From Alphaproteobacteria bacterium (lineage in GTDB: Bacteria > Pseudomonadota > Alphaproteobacteria > CACIAM-22H2), in contig JAEULA010000043.1 in NCBI GenBank assembly GCA_016793165.1, positions 142,541 to 206,540 of the forward strand: a stretch of DNA of 64,000 nucleotides, read 5' to 3'. Each line of letters starts with the position of its first letter. The stretch's first letter is position 1. A program made the position numbers and the translations under genes. The notes under the pieces were generated by a model. That model had not been told where the DNA came from, ran no database searches, and saw nothing but the letters and a program-made list of their open reading frames with translations. Of this stretch, positions 46,307 through 54,724 are shown piece by piece.

Positions 46307-47149
46307 TCAGCCCGGCTGGTACTCCGCCTTCGTCACGGTTGCAGCGAAGAGGAGCGGCGCGCAGTCGTCGTCGGCGGCGTCGCCGATGTCGAAGCGGTAC
46401 ATCGCCCGTGTCGCCAGCGAAATGTCGATGTCGGCGACGACGAGCTCCTCGCGCTTGAGTTCCGACTGCGCGTGGATTCGACCATCCGGCGCGATCACGA
46501 GCGAGCGGCAGTTCTGGTGCGGGTCGTGGGCGACGTTGCACGAGGCGAACCAGATCGTGTTCTCCGCCGCGCGCGTCACCGCCATGGCGTGATGGATCGG
46601 GATCTTCCAGTCGTTGGGCCGCGTGGTGTTGTTCTGCGGATGGAACACGAGTTGCGCGCCCTGGCGTACGCATTCGCGCGTGCTGTGCGCGAAGCGGAAG
46701 CCCTCGTAGCAGATCACGATTCCGACCTTTACGCCGAACAGCTCGTGGACGGCGAAGCCGCTGCCGGGCGAATAGGCGAGGGCGTCCATCGGCGTCAGCT
46801 TGGTCTTGTGATGCGAGCCGAAGATCTCGCCGCGCGGCGAGATGACGAGCGCCGAGTTGTAGGGCTTGCCGCCGGGTACCGGTGTCTCGGTGCCGAGGAT
46901 GCAGGCCATGCCGAGCTCGCCGCACCGCCGCGCCACGCGCGCGTGCAGCGCGTCGAGCTTCGCCGCCTCGACCGGTGCGTCGGCCCGCGTGATGTCGACC
47001 CGGTATCCGGCCGTCTGGCCTTCGGGAAAACAGAGGATCTGCACGCCGCGCGCGCCCGCTTGGTCGACGAAACGCATGATCGTCTCGGCATTGTGCGAGA
47101 GGGAGTCGGTCTGACGCGCCTGCGCAAGCCCAATTCTGAGCATCGTCAT
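46307..47149 (-). CDS. Carbon-nitrogen hydrolase (nitrilase superfamily amidase)
   Basis: This 280-residue enzyme has the nitrilase Glu-Lys-Cys triad: Glu43 ('FPEGQTAGY'), Lys115 ('HHKTKL') and Cys147 ('ICYEGFRF'). It should hydrolyse a carboxamide, carbamoyl group or nitrile. The first ATG (47149) follows GAGGAGG; a second ATG two codons later is possible. It lies just outside the island repeat, on the same strand as the cysteine hydrolase and the rest of the operon but 122 bp further on. It may be a separate transcript or the operon's last gene. Confidence 0.92.
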   Translation of the reverse strand: MTMLRIGLAQARQTDSLSHNAETIMRFVDQAGARGVQILCFPEGQTAGYRVDITRADAPVEAAKLDALHARVARRCGELGMACILGTETPVPGGKPYNSALVISPRGEIFGSHHKTKLTPMDALAYSPGSGFAVHELFGVKVGIVICYEGFRFAHSTRECVRQGAQLVFHPQNNTTRPNDWKIPIHHAMAVTRAAENTIWFASCNVAHDPHQNCRSLVIAPDGRIHAQSELKREELVVADIDISLATRAMYRFDIGDAADDDCAPLLFAATVTKAEYQPG

Positions 47150-47271
47150 CTTGCCTCCTCCCAATGCGGTCGATTCAGTCGGCACGCGCGCCCACGACGA
47201 TCCTCCCTCGGCGCAGGGCATTGCGGCAATCCTGCCGAGGATCGATGCTTTGCCGCCAAAGCCACAGGATC

Positions 47272-47982
47272 TCAGGCGGATGGCGCCCTGATCAGCTCGG
47301 AGATGACGCTTGCGGCGGTGGACACGCGGCCGAAGTTGCGGGCGAAGGTGCGCAGCGTCGCCTCGTGGGCGCTGCGCTCCCAGGTCTGGCAAGCGTCGTC
47401 AACCAGCAGGACGTTGTAGCCGCGATCGGCAGCGCTGCGTGCCGTGGACTCGACGCAGGCCTCGGTCGTCATGCCGGTGCAGACGAGATCCGTGATGCCG
47501 AGGCCGCGCAGGAGGTGGTCGATGCCGGTGCTCGCGAAGGCACTCGCGGTGCGCTTGTTGATGACGAGTTCACCGGATCTCGGCGCGACATCGGCCATGA
47601 TCGCGTGGCCCGGCGAGCCGACCGGGAAGATGGTCGGTATGCCGCGCGCGGCCTGGCGGTCGAGATCCGCCATGCGCCGGCTCAGGCGATAGTCGGCGCC
47701 GTCGGCGCATTGCGGGCCGACGGTGAAGAAGATCACGCGCTCGCCGCGCGCGCGGAAATGCTCGAGCAGCGCGTCGATGTTCGGCAGCACCGTGTCGCGC
47801 AGGCGCGGGAAGGCGTAGGTCGCGTAGTCCGAGTGCTGTGCAGCGACCTCGGCGGCGAGTCCGATCGTCGGATCGGCGCAGTAGCGCTGCACGTCGATCA
47901 CCAGGAGTGCCGTGCGGCCCGGCGTCAGGCGGAACGCCGCGAGAGCCCGCGGCCAGTCGTCGAGGCGATCGTCCCAGGCCAT
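47272..47982 (-). CDS. Isochorismatase-family cysteine hydrolase
   Basis: This 236-residue enzyme has the Asp-Lys-Cys triad: Asp30 ('LLVIDVQ'), Lys143 ('INKRTASAF') and Cys176 ('TTEACVEST'), plus the cis-peptide region before the Cys. The nicotinamidase/N-carbamoylsarcosine-amidase branch uses this triad to hydrolyse amides and carbamoyl groups. A true isochorismatase is unlikely because siderophore genes are absent. It follows the DUF4387 gene by 14 bp. Confidence 0.9.
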   Translation of the reverse strand: MAWDDRLDDWPRALAAFRLTPGRTALLVIDVQRYCADPTIGLAAEVAAQHSDYATYAFPRLRDTVLPNIDALLEHFRARGERVIFFTVGPQCADGADYRLSRRMADLDRQAARGIPTIFPVGSPGHAIMADVAPRSGELVINKRTASAFASTGIDHLLRGLGITDLVCTGMTTEACVESTARSAADRGYNVLLVDDACQTWERSAHEATLRTFARNFGRVSTAASVISELIRAPSA

Positions 47983-47996
47983 TGCCGCGGCCCGCG

Positions 47997-48305
47997 TCAG
48001 GGAATCTCGAGATCCAGCAGCGGCGCATGCTGCTGGCAGCCGAAGACGTCGGTGTCGTCGAAGGAGCCGGAGGAGGCGCGGCGCGGCACGGCGATCTTGA
48101 TCGCCTTTCCGGCAGCGTATTCGACGACCCGGATCTGCTGGCCCGGATAGCGCAGCACCTTGCTCAGATTGGCCGGCGTGAAGACGCCCGAGGCGCAGGC
48201 GCGGCGGAAATCCTCCTCGGTGCGGAAGATCGCGTCGAAGGTGATCTGGAACGGTCCGGCATTCTTGCTGCGCAGCGTGTGGCAGAGGTCCTTGAGCTTA
48301 GTCAT
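47997..48305 (-). CDS. DUF4387 protein, partner of the AtuA-like gene
   Basis: The 102-residue product begins 'KLKDLCHTLRSKNAGPFQITFDAIF', in family order, and includes 'SKVLRYPGQQIRVVEYAAGKAIKI'. DUF4387 genes are very often next to DUF1446/AtuA-like genes, as here with an 8-bp overlap, and may act as a small subunit. No activity is established. Confidence 0.85.
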   Translation of the reverse strand: MTKLKDLCHTLRSKNAGPFQITFDAIFRTEEDFRRACASGVFTPANLSKVLRYPGQQIRVVEYAAGKAIKIAVPRRASSGSFDDTDVFGCQQHAPLLDLEIP

Positions 48306-49680
48306 GGGGCCGGCCCTCCTTGATCTGGATGACGTCCATGGGGAAGAGCTCGCAGGGATCGTCCACCTCGACGAGGTGATAGATGCTGAACTCGTAGGCT
48401 TCGCCGCCGGAGACATCGGCAGGCACGAACGGCACTGCGAGATTGCCGCCCGTCGCCTTGATGCCGTCGTAGAAATAGTGGAGCAGGTTGTAGCGGGCGA
48501 CCGAGCAGACGGCTTGCGCGATCTCGGGCGTGCGGCCGATCACATCGGTGACGACCATCACCTCGAGCGGATTGGCGGCCTCGGTCTCGCCGGCGCCCAT
48601 TGCACCGTCGACGCCGTAGGCGCGAAACTTCAGCCGATAGTCCTTCGGGTCGAAGTCGCTGACCAGCAGCTCGCCGACCATCTTCTCGACATGATCGAGG
48701 ATGGCGCGCGTCTGGCGCGTCGCGACCGGACAGCGCATCGCGCCGAGCGAGAAATAACGATAGCCGACCCGCTCCACGCCCTCGAGCTTGATCGTGTAGA
48801 CGGGATTCGTCTCCCAAACGCTGCCGGTGACGCGCGTGCGCCGCTCGTCGACCGGCGTATACACGGAGCGCGTCATGTCGAGGCGGCCGCCCGGCTCGAC
48901 GACCTCGAAGGGATCGGGCTGTTCGTAGAGGCTGTGCGCGGCGACCGAATAGGGCGTGCAGCGCCGCGCCGGGTTCATCGACTCCAGCGTGAAGCCGGTC
49001 GCATCGAGGCTCGCCATGATCGCGTCACGCCCGCCGGGCTCCGCGCTCAACGACGAGCACTCGATGATCTTGCCCATATGCATCGCGAGGCCCTTGTCGC
49101 GACCCTTCCACACCGGGTAGGCGGCGAATACCGCGGCGTCGCACGCGCGCCCTGCGACGATCACGTCGGCACCGGCATCGAGCGCGCGAAGGAACGGCTC
49201 CATGCCCATCTGCCCGACGATCCGGGTCGCGCGCTCCACGCCGTCGGGCGTGAGTTCGTGCAGCGGCCCGCAGGGGCGGCTCTTTCCGGCCGCGATCTTC
49301 TCGAGCACGTAGCCCTTGTCGACCTCCGCATGGATCACGGCGAGCCGGAACGAGAGCCGATGCCGCGCGGCGATCTCGTAGAGCACGTCGAGGGTGAGCT
49401 GCAGATGCGGCTCGCCGCCGGCCGAGCCCGCCGAGCCGAGGATCACCGGCACGTTCAGCTTGCGTCCCGCCAGCAGCACCATCTCGAGGTCGCGCCGAAT
49501 GACGTCGGCATGGCCGTCGCACTTGCCGGCGCCGAGGTAATAGGGGCCGATGTCGGTCGAGCCGCAATCCGCGCCGATAAAGTGCGGGTTGAGCGCGATC
49601 CCACGCTCGAAGGCGGGGCGCGGGATGCCGTGGCCGAGCTGGCCGGAGGCACAAAGGCAACGCAGAATCTCAGATGTCAT
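48298..49680 (-). CDS. AtuA-like acyclic-terpene-utilisation family protein (DUF1446)
   Basis: The 460-residue product contains 'FIGADCGSTDIGPYYLGAG', in family order, 'ILGSAGSAGGEPHL' and 'DVIVAGRACDAAVFAAYP'. These Gly- and Asp-rich motifs are typical of DUF1446. The family is named after a Pseudomonas gene needed for citronellol/geraniol use, but many members occur in operons for other carboxylic acids, and the reaction is unknown. I start at 49680; an upstream in-frame extension is Pro/Arg-rich and overlaps the ATPase gene. It lies 13 bp after the importer ATPase gene, so it is co-transcribed with it. Confidence 0.87.
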   Translation of the reverse strand: MTSEILRCLCASGQLGHGIPRPAFERGIALNPHFIGADCGSTDIGPYYLGAGKCDGHADVIRRDLEMVLLAGRKLNVPVILGSAGSAGGEPHLQLTLDVLYEIAARHRLSFRLAVIHAEVDKGYVLEKIAAGKSRPCGPLHELTPDGVERATRIVGQMGMEPFLRALDAGADVIVAGRACDAAVFAAYPVWKGRDKGLAMHMGKIIECSSLSAEPGGRDAIMASLDATGFTLESMNPARRCTPYSVAAHSLYEQPDPFEVVEPGGRLDMTRSVYTPVDERRTRVTGSVWETNPVYTIKLEGVERVGYRYFSLGAMRCPVATRQTRAILDHVEKMVGELLVSDFDPKDYRLKFRAYGVDGAMGAGETEAANPLEVMVVTDVIGRTPEIAQAVCSVARYNLLHYFYDGIKATGGNLAVPFVPADVSGGEAYEFSIYHLVEVDDPCELFPMDVIQIKEGRPHD

Positions 49681-49693
49681 CCGCTTGGGTCCT

Positions 49694-50767
49694 TCAGGCT
49701 TGTGAGGCGGGTGATGTCGCCGGTCCCAGGAACACCGGTGCGCTCGCGGGAATCGTGATCCAGATCGGCGTGCCGGCATCGGGGACGTCGTCGGCGGCGA
49801 CATGGACGCGAAGCTCCGTCTCGCCGAGGCGCAGATTCAGCATCGCGTAGCCGCCGAGATATTCGCGATCGATCTCCTGGGCCGCACGGCTTCCCGGTGC
49901 CGGCGCGGTGGAGAGAGTGATCTGCTCGGGCCTTATCGCCGCCTCGGCCGCGCCGTCGCCGGCGGTCACCGGCAGCTCGAGCCCGAGATCGCCTGCGCGG
50001 AAGAGCCCGCTGGTCACGATGCCGGCGACGATATTGGCCGCGCCGACGAAGTCCGCGACGTAGCGGCTGCTCGGCTGGCGGTAGATCTCGCGCGGCGCGC
50101 CGACTTGGCTGATGCGTCCGGTGTCCATCACGGCGATGCGGTCGGAAATCGCGAAGGCTTCCGCTTGGTCGTGCGTGACATAGAGCGCCGTCAGCCCCGT
50201 CTTGCGCACCAGCGCCTTGATCTCGCGACGCATGCGTTCACGCAGCTTCGCGTCGAGGTTGCTGAGCGGTTCGTCGAACAGGATGGCGCGCGGCTCGGCG
50301 ACCAGCGCGCGGGCGAGCGCCACGCGCTGCTGCTGGCCGCCCGAGAGTTGCGTGGCGGAGCGGCCGAGGAAGGCCGAGAGCGCGACGAGCTCGGCGACCG
50401 CCTCGACCTTCTCGCGCATGCGGGACTTGTCGAGGCGCCGGATTCGCAGCGGGTAGGCGATGTTGTCGAACACAGAGAGGTGCGGCCATACGGCGTACGA
50501 CTGGAACACCATGCCGAGCTGGCGGTGCTCCGGCTTGACCCAGCCGCGCCTCGACATGTCGCAGACCACGTCGCCCTGGATGGCGATGGTGCCGCGCGTC
50601 GGTCGCTCGAGACCGGCGACGCAGCGCAGCGTCGTCGACTTGCCGGAACCCGACGGCCCGAGCAGCGTGACGAGCTCGCCGGTCGCGACCTCGAGGTCGA
50701 CATCGACGACGGCGGGCGTCGCCACGCCCGCGTAGTGGAGGGTCAGGCCCGAGATCCGGATGCTCAT
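49694..50767 (-). CDS. Fe(3+)/2-aminoethylphosphonate-type ABC importer ATP-binding subunit
   Basis: The subunit has 357 residues with Walker A 'GPSGSGKST' (37-45), signature 'LSGGQQQRVALARA', Walker B 'ILFDEPLSNLDAKL' and a C-terminal TOBE domain. It overlaps the bi-domain permease start by 4 bp. The same ATPase class serves FbpC, PotA and PhnT systems; the fused permease and FutA-like receptor place it in the Fe/AEP class. Confidence 0.93.
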   Translation of the reverse strand: MSIRISGLTLHYAGVATPAVVDVDLEVATGELVTLLGPSGSGKSTTLRCVAGLERPTRGTIAIQGDVVCDMSRRGWVKPEHRQLGMVFQSYAVWPHLSVFDNIAYPLRIRRLDKSRMREKVEAVAELVALSAFLGRSATQLSGGQQQRVALARALVAEPRAILFDEPLSNLDAKLRERMRREIKALVRKTGLTALYVTHDQAEAFAISDRIAVMDTGRISQVGAPREIYRQPSSRYVADFVGAANIVAGIVTSGLFRAGDLGLELPVTAGDGAAEAAIRPEQITLSTAPAPGSRAAQEIDREYLGGYAMLNLRLGETELRVHVAADDVPDAGTPIWITIPASAPVFLGPATSPASQA

Positions 50768-52494
50768 GCCGGCCGCCCCGATCGCTCCGTGCGGCGGCCG
50801 TACCACAAAGCGAGTGCCGCCGTGCCGCCCATCATCAGCGTGTTGATCACCTCGAAGGCGGTGAGCGTCCCGTACTGGCCGAGATTCCAGAGGTTCCACA
50901 GCACGGTGGCGTTGACCGGCACGGTCGGCGAGCCCAGCAGCACCGAGGCGCTGAACTCCTTCATCAGCGTCACGAAGATCAGCACCCAGCCCGCGACCAG
51001 GCTCGCCTTGATCAGCGGCACCAGGATTCCCGCAAGCCGCCGCAGCCAACCCGCGCCGCTGATTTGCGCCGCCTCCTCGAGCGCGGGATCGAGCTGCGAC
51101 AGCGCGGCACTTGCAGAGCGCATACCCACGGGAATGAACAGCGTCACGTAGGCGATCAGAATGATGTAGGGCGTGCCGTAGAGAACGAGCGGCGGCCGGA
51201 TATAGGCGGCCAGGAGGCCCACCGCGAACACCATGCCGGGCATGCTGATCGGGAGCATCGCAACATATTCGAGCGTCCGCCCGAGCCAGTCCTTGCGCTT
51301 CATCACGATCACGCTGACGAAGACGGCGACCGCGATCGCCAGCGTCGCACCGAGCAGCGACAGCAGCACCGAGTTCTGGATCGCCGCCCAAGCGGCGGGC
51401 TCGCGCTCCGCGAGGTTCACGTAATTGCGCAGCGTGAGCAGGCTCGAATCGAGGCGCGTCGTCCAGCGCGAGGTGAAGGATGCGTAGGCGAGCGCGACCA
51501 CCGGCATGACCGCTGTCAGCAGCATGAAGCCCCAGGCGAGGATGGCGATCGGCCAGCGCCATGGCCCGAGCGGCGCGAAGGGCTGGCGGAACCCGCGCGC
51601 GGTGACGGTGGTGAACCGGCGCCCGCCGAGCAGCCGGCGCTGCGCGCCGATGGCGACGAAGGCGACCCCGAGCAGGAGGACCGAGAGCACCGCGGCGAAC
51701 TCGCGCTCCGTCGGATACGCGGACATGCTGGCGAAGATCGAGGTCGTCAGGACGTAGAGCCGCGCCGGGATTCCGAGGATCGCAGGAATGCCGAACTGGC
51801 CGAAGGCGAGGACGAGCGCGAGGATGGCGGCCGCCAGGATGGCCGGGCGCACGAGCGGCAGCGTCACCGTCATCAGCACGCGTGCGGTCCCCGCACCCGA
51901 CATGCGCGCGGCCTCCTCGAGGCTCGGATCGACCGAGCGCAGCGCCGCCGAGACGAGCAGGAACACGTAGGGCGAGAAGTAGAGCCCGGCCGTCCACACC
52001 ATGCCGCCGAGCGAAAAGATGTTGAGAGGACCGGTCAGCGCCTCGATGTCGAAGAGCATGCGCAGCAGCGCGTTATAGAAGCCGATGCGCGGCGAGGCGA
52101 GCAGCGACCAGCTCACCGCGATTATCATGGGCGACAGGAAGAACGAGCCCATGAACAGGACGCTGAACGCCGATCGCCCCGGCAGGTCCGAGCGTGCGAC
52201 GAGCAGGGCCGCGGCGATCCCGATCGCCAGCGCGAGCAGCGTCCCGCCGACGGCGAAGACGAGCGTGTTCCCGAGCAGCAGCGCGGTCGCGTCGGCTCGC
52301 GCGATGTAGGCCTCGTGGTACCAGCCGAGCGTGTAGCTGCGCTCGAAGATCGAGGTCCGGATGCTCGCCTCGAAGATCCAGAACACGGGATGCAGGACGA
52401 GGGCGATCACGAAGACGGCGATTGCCGCCTGCGTGACCGACTCCCTGTCCCATCCGCGCGTCGAAGCGCGTGCCGATCGTCCGCCGGCCGTCAT
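50764..52494 (-). CDS. Fused double-domain ABC permease (FbpB/PhnU-V type)
   Basis: The permease has 576 residues, about twice the usual length, because two permease domains are fused. The first coupling loop is 'SLEEAARMSGAGTARVLMTVTLP', in family order. The second is 'ALEEAAQISGAGWLRRLAGILVP'. This supplies both halves of the channel in one chain, as in iron(III), thiamine and aminoethylphosphonate importers. It starts 45 bp after the receptor gene. Confidence 0.93.
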   Translation of the reverse strand: MTAGGRSARASTRGWDRESVTQAAIAVFVIALVLHPVFWIFEASIRTSIFERSYTLGWYHEAYIARADATALLLGNTLVFAVGGTLLALAIGIAAALLVARSDLPGRSAFSVLFMGSFFLSPMIIAVSWSLLASPRIGFYNALLRMLFDIEALTGPLNIFSLGGMVWTAGLYFSPYVFLLVSAALRSVDPSLEEAARMSGAGTARVLMTVTLPLVRPAILAAAILALVLAFGQFGIPAILGIPARLYVLTTSIFASMSAYPTEREFAAVLSVLLLGVAFVAIGAQRRLLGGRRFTTVTARGFRQPFAPLGPWRWPIAILAWGFMLLTAVMPVVALAYASFTSRWTTRLDSSLLTLRNYVNLAEREPAAWAAIQNSVLLSLLGATLAIAVAVFVSVIVMKRKDWLGRTLEYVAMLPISMPGMVFAVGLLAAYIRPPLVLYGTPYIILIAYVTLFIPVGMRSASAALSQLDPALEEAAQISGAGWLRRLAGILVPLIKASLVAGWVLIFVTLMKEFSASVLLGSPTVPVNATVLWNLWNLGQYGTLTAFEVINTLMMGGTAALALWYGRRTERSGRPA

Positions 52495-52538
52495 GTCGAA
52501 GCGCCTAGCCGTTGGCCGACTCGCCCGTGGTCCGCGAC

Positions 52539-53573
52539 CTATTTGGTGTAGAGACGGGCGAACTCGTCGTTGTACGGCTTCACGGCGGCGTTGTAGGCGT
52601 CCATTTCCGCGGGGCCGACGATGTAGGTCTGCCGCCCCGTCAGGTTCGGCACGCCGACCGTTTCGACGTCGGCGCGCGGGGAGATGCTGCCGACCTTGGC
52701 GACCGAGATCGTCTGCCCTTCCTTCGAGGCGAAGAAGTCCATGAACGCCTTCGCGGCGTTGGGCCGAGGCGAGCGCTTTGAGATGCCGGCGGCGCGGACC
52801 GCGAGCGGAATCGGCTCCGCCCAGACGACGGCGATCGGTGCCTTGGGATCCGACTGCAGCGTGTTCGTGCCGGTGTAGTGCAGGAGCCCGACGGCGATGG
52901 CCGCCTCGCCCGAGATTACCGCCTGGCCCTGTGCGGCGGTCGCGACGTGAAGCTGCGGCTTCAACGCGCCGAGCTTCTGGTGGAAGTCGACGCCGTGGAA
53001 TTTCCGCATCGCGTAGTAGTAGAGGTAGCCGGTGCCCCCGCCCTTAATATCCGGCGCCGAGATCGCGCCGGCGAACTCCGGCCGCAGGATGTCGGTCCAG
53101 GCCTTTGGCGCCTTGTCCTTCGCGATCCGCTCGGTGTTGTAGAGAAGGATCTCGGCGTTGAGGGCCAGCACGACCCAGCGGCCCTGGTCGTCCCTGAACT
53201 GCACGGGATAGGCCGCGTACTCGGCCGACGCGTAGGGCAGCAGCAGGTCGCGCTTGGTGAAGTCGAGATAGGGCGCGAGGTCGGAGATCTGGACGATGTC
53301 GACCTGCGGCTGGTTGGCCTCGATCTCCGTCAGGAAGCGCTGGATGATCTGCGACGTCGCCATGTTGCTGAACTCCACGGCGATGCCCGTCTTCGCCGTG
53401 AAGGTCTTGCCGAGATCGTTCATCGGCGCCGAGGGCCAGCTGCCGTAGATCACGACCTTGCCTTCCGCCTTCCCGGCGGCGAGCACGGCCGGATCCGTCG
53501 CCGACGCGAGAGGGCTGACGGCGGCAGCCGCGAGCGCCAGGGCGGCAGAGAAGAGACGGGAGGCGATCGACAT
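52539..53573 (-). CDS. Fe(3+)/AEP-type ABC importer substrate-binding protein
   Basis: The receptor has 344 residues. The Sec signal peptide ends near LASA-TDP (about 25). The mature protein shows the FutA/FbpA-like fold: 'GKVVIYGSWPSAPMNDLGKTFTAKTG', in family order, 'TSQIIQRFLTEIEANQPQVDIV' and a C-terminal 'AKAFMDFFASKEGQ'. The cluster of Tyr residues expected for ferric binding is not evident, and the neighbours are hydrolases. An organic carboxylate, amide or phosphonate ligand is therefore more likely than iron. It is the first gene of the operon and divergent from a LysR gene. Confidence 0.9.
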   Translation of the reverse strand: MSIASRLFSAALALAAAAVSPLASATDPAVLAAGKAEGKVVIYGSWPSAPMNDLGKTFTAKTGIAVEFSNMATSQIIQRFLTEIEANQPQVDIVQISDLAPYLDFTKRDLLLPYASAEYAAYPVQFRDDQGRWVVLALNAEILLYNTERIAKDKAPKAWTDILRPEFAGAISAPDIKGGGTGYLYYYAMRKFHGVDFHQKLGALKPQLHVATAAQGQAVISGEAAIAVGLLHYTGTNTLQSDPKAPIAVVWAEPIPLAVRAAGISKRSPRPNAAKAFMDFFASKEGQTISVAKVGSISPRADVETVGVPNLTGRQTYIVGPAEMDAYNAAVKPYNDEFARLYTK

Positions 53574-53700
53574 GGGCTTCTCCTCACTTCATCGCGCGTG
53601 GATGGACGGAGGGGCCGGTGTGTCCGGCTCTTCTGTCGACGCGAGGTCGTGCGCCGTTGCGAGACTCAGGCAAGAAGCCGTCGCGTTGTCAAAAGAATCC

Positions 53701-53712
53701 TTATCGTGATAA
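53701..53712. promoter_or_regulatory. Candidate LysR operator between divergent genes
   Basis: TTATCGTGATAA has 5-bp inverted arms and contains the T-N-A spacing favoured by LysR regulators. A related TGATAAG lies 20 bp further on. It is in the 179-bp gap between the importer operon and its LysR gene. Confidence 0.45.
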
Positions 53713-53752
53713 CGCTGATCTGCGCTCAATGATAAGATGAGTTTATGTGACG

Positions 53753-54724
53753 ATGAACCTGGTGCAGATCGAGACCTTCCTCTGCGTCGCGCGGCTCGGC
53801 AGCTTCCGCGCGGCGGCGCAGCGGCTGGGCACAACACAGCCCTGCATCTCGCAGCGCGTGCGCGAGCTGGAGACCTCGCTGGGTTCGGAGCTTTTCGATC
53901 GCAGCAGTCGCCGTCAGGTCCGCCTTACCGCGCGCGGGCGCGCGCTGGTGCCCGACGCCGAGCGTTTCCTTCTCGCCGGTGCCGAGCTGCGAAGGCGCTT
54001 TTCCTCGGTCAAGGCGCTGCGCGGGATCGTGCGCCTGGGCGTGACGGGAACGATCGCGGTCAACTGGCTGCCGAAGCTGATTGATGCGCTCGCGCAGGAC
54101 GCCGCAGGCGTCGAGATCGAGTTCGTCGCCGATCTCAGCGCCAATCTGAGCCGACTGCTGGCGGGGGGTCGCCTCGATCTCGCGTTCTTCGCCGGCGCGC
54201 CGCCGCAATCCGGCTTCGTGGGCGAGATCGTCGGCCGTGTGCCGCTGGCCTGGTTCTGCAGCCCGCGCCTGAACGTTCCGGCCAAGGTGCTGCAGGCGTC
54301 CGAGCTCGCCGCGTGGCCGCTGATCACCGACGTGCCGGGGACGTCGTTCCATCGTCTCAGCGCCGGCTGGTTCGAAAAGGCCGGCGTGCGGCCGGCACGC
54401 AACCACGCCTGCAGCAGCCTGGCGACGCGCATCCAACTGGCTGAGGCAGGGCTCGGCATCGCACTCATTCCGCTGACCGCGCTGAGCGACGAACTCGACG
54501 ACGGGCGCCTGCGGCGCGTGGACGTCGAGCCCGCGCTACCGGACCTCGAGCACGTCCTCGCCTACCCGTCGTCGCCGCTGGAGGCGCCGGTGCGCAAAGT
54601 GATCGAGATGATCAAGCGCCAGCTCGCCTTCGAGCCGAACTTTCGATTCTCATCCGTGAGCCGCCGCGCGCGACCCTTGGGCCAGGCGCCCTCAGCGAAG
54701 CGACAGGCAGAGCTCCGCGGCTGA
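53753..54724 (+). CDS. LysR-family transcriptional regulator
   Basis: The regulator has 323 residues. The N-terminal winged HTH is 'LGSFRAAAQRLGTTQPCISQRVRELETSLG', in family order (about 17-46). The effector domain begins 'GIVRLGVTGTIAVNWLPKLI'. I choose the ATG at 53753 over an in-frame GTG two codons upstream. It is divergent from the Fe/AEP-type importer and is its likely regulator. The last 33 bp overlap the end of the convergent MmgE/PrpD gene. Confidence 0.93.
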   Translation: MNLVQIETFLCVARLGSFRAAAQRLGTTQPCISQRVRELETSLGSELFDRSSRRQVRLTARGRALVPDAERFLLAGAELRRRFSSVKALRGIVRLGVTGTIAVNWLPKLIDALAQDAAGVEIEFVADLSANLSRLLAGGRLDLAFFAGAPPQSGFVGEIVGRVPLAWFCSPRLNVPAKVLQASELAAWPLITDVPGTSFHRLSAGWFEKAGVRPARNHACSSLATRIQLAEAGLGIALIPLTALSDELDDGRLRRVDVEPALPDLEHVLAYPSSPLEAPVRKVIEMIKRQLAFEPNFRFSSVSRRARPLGQAPSAKRQAELRG

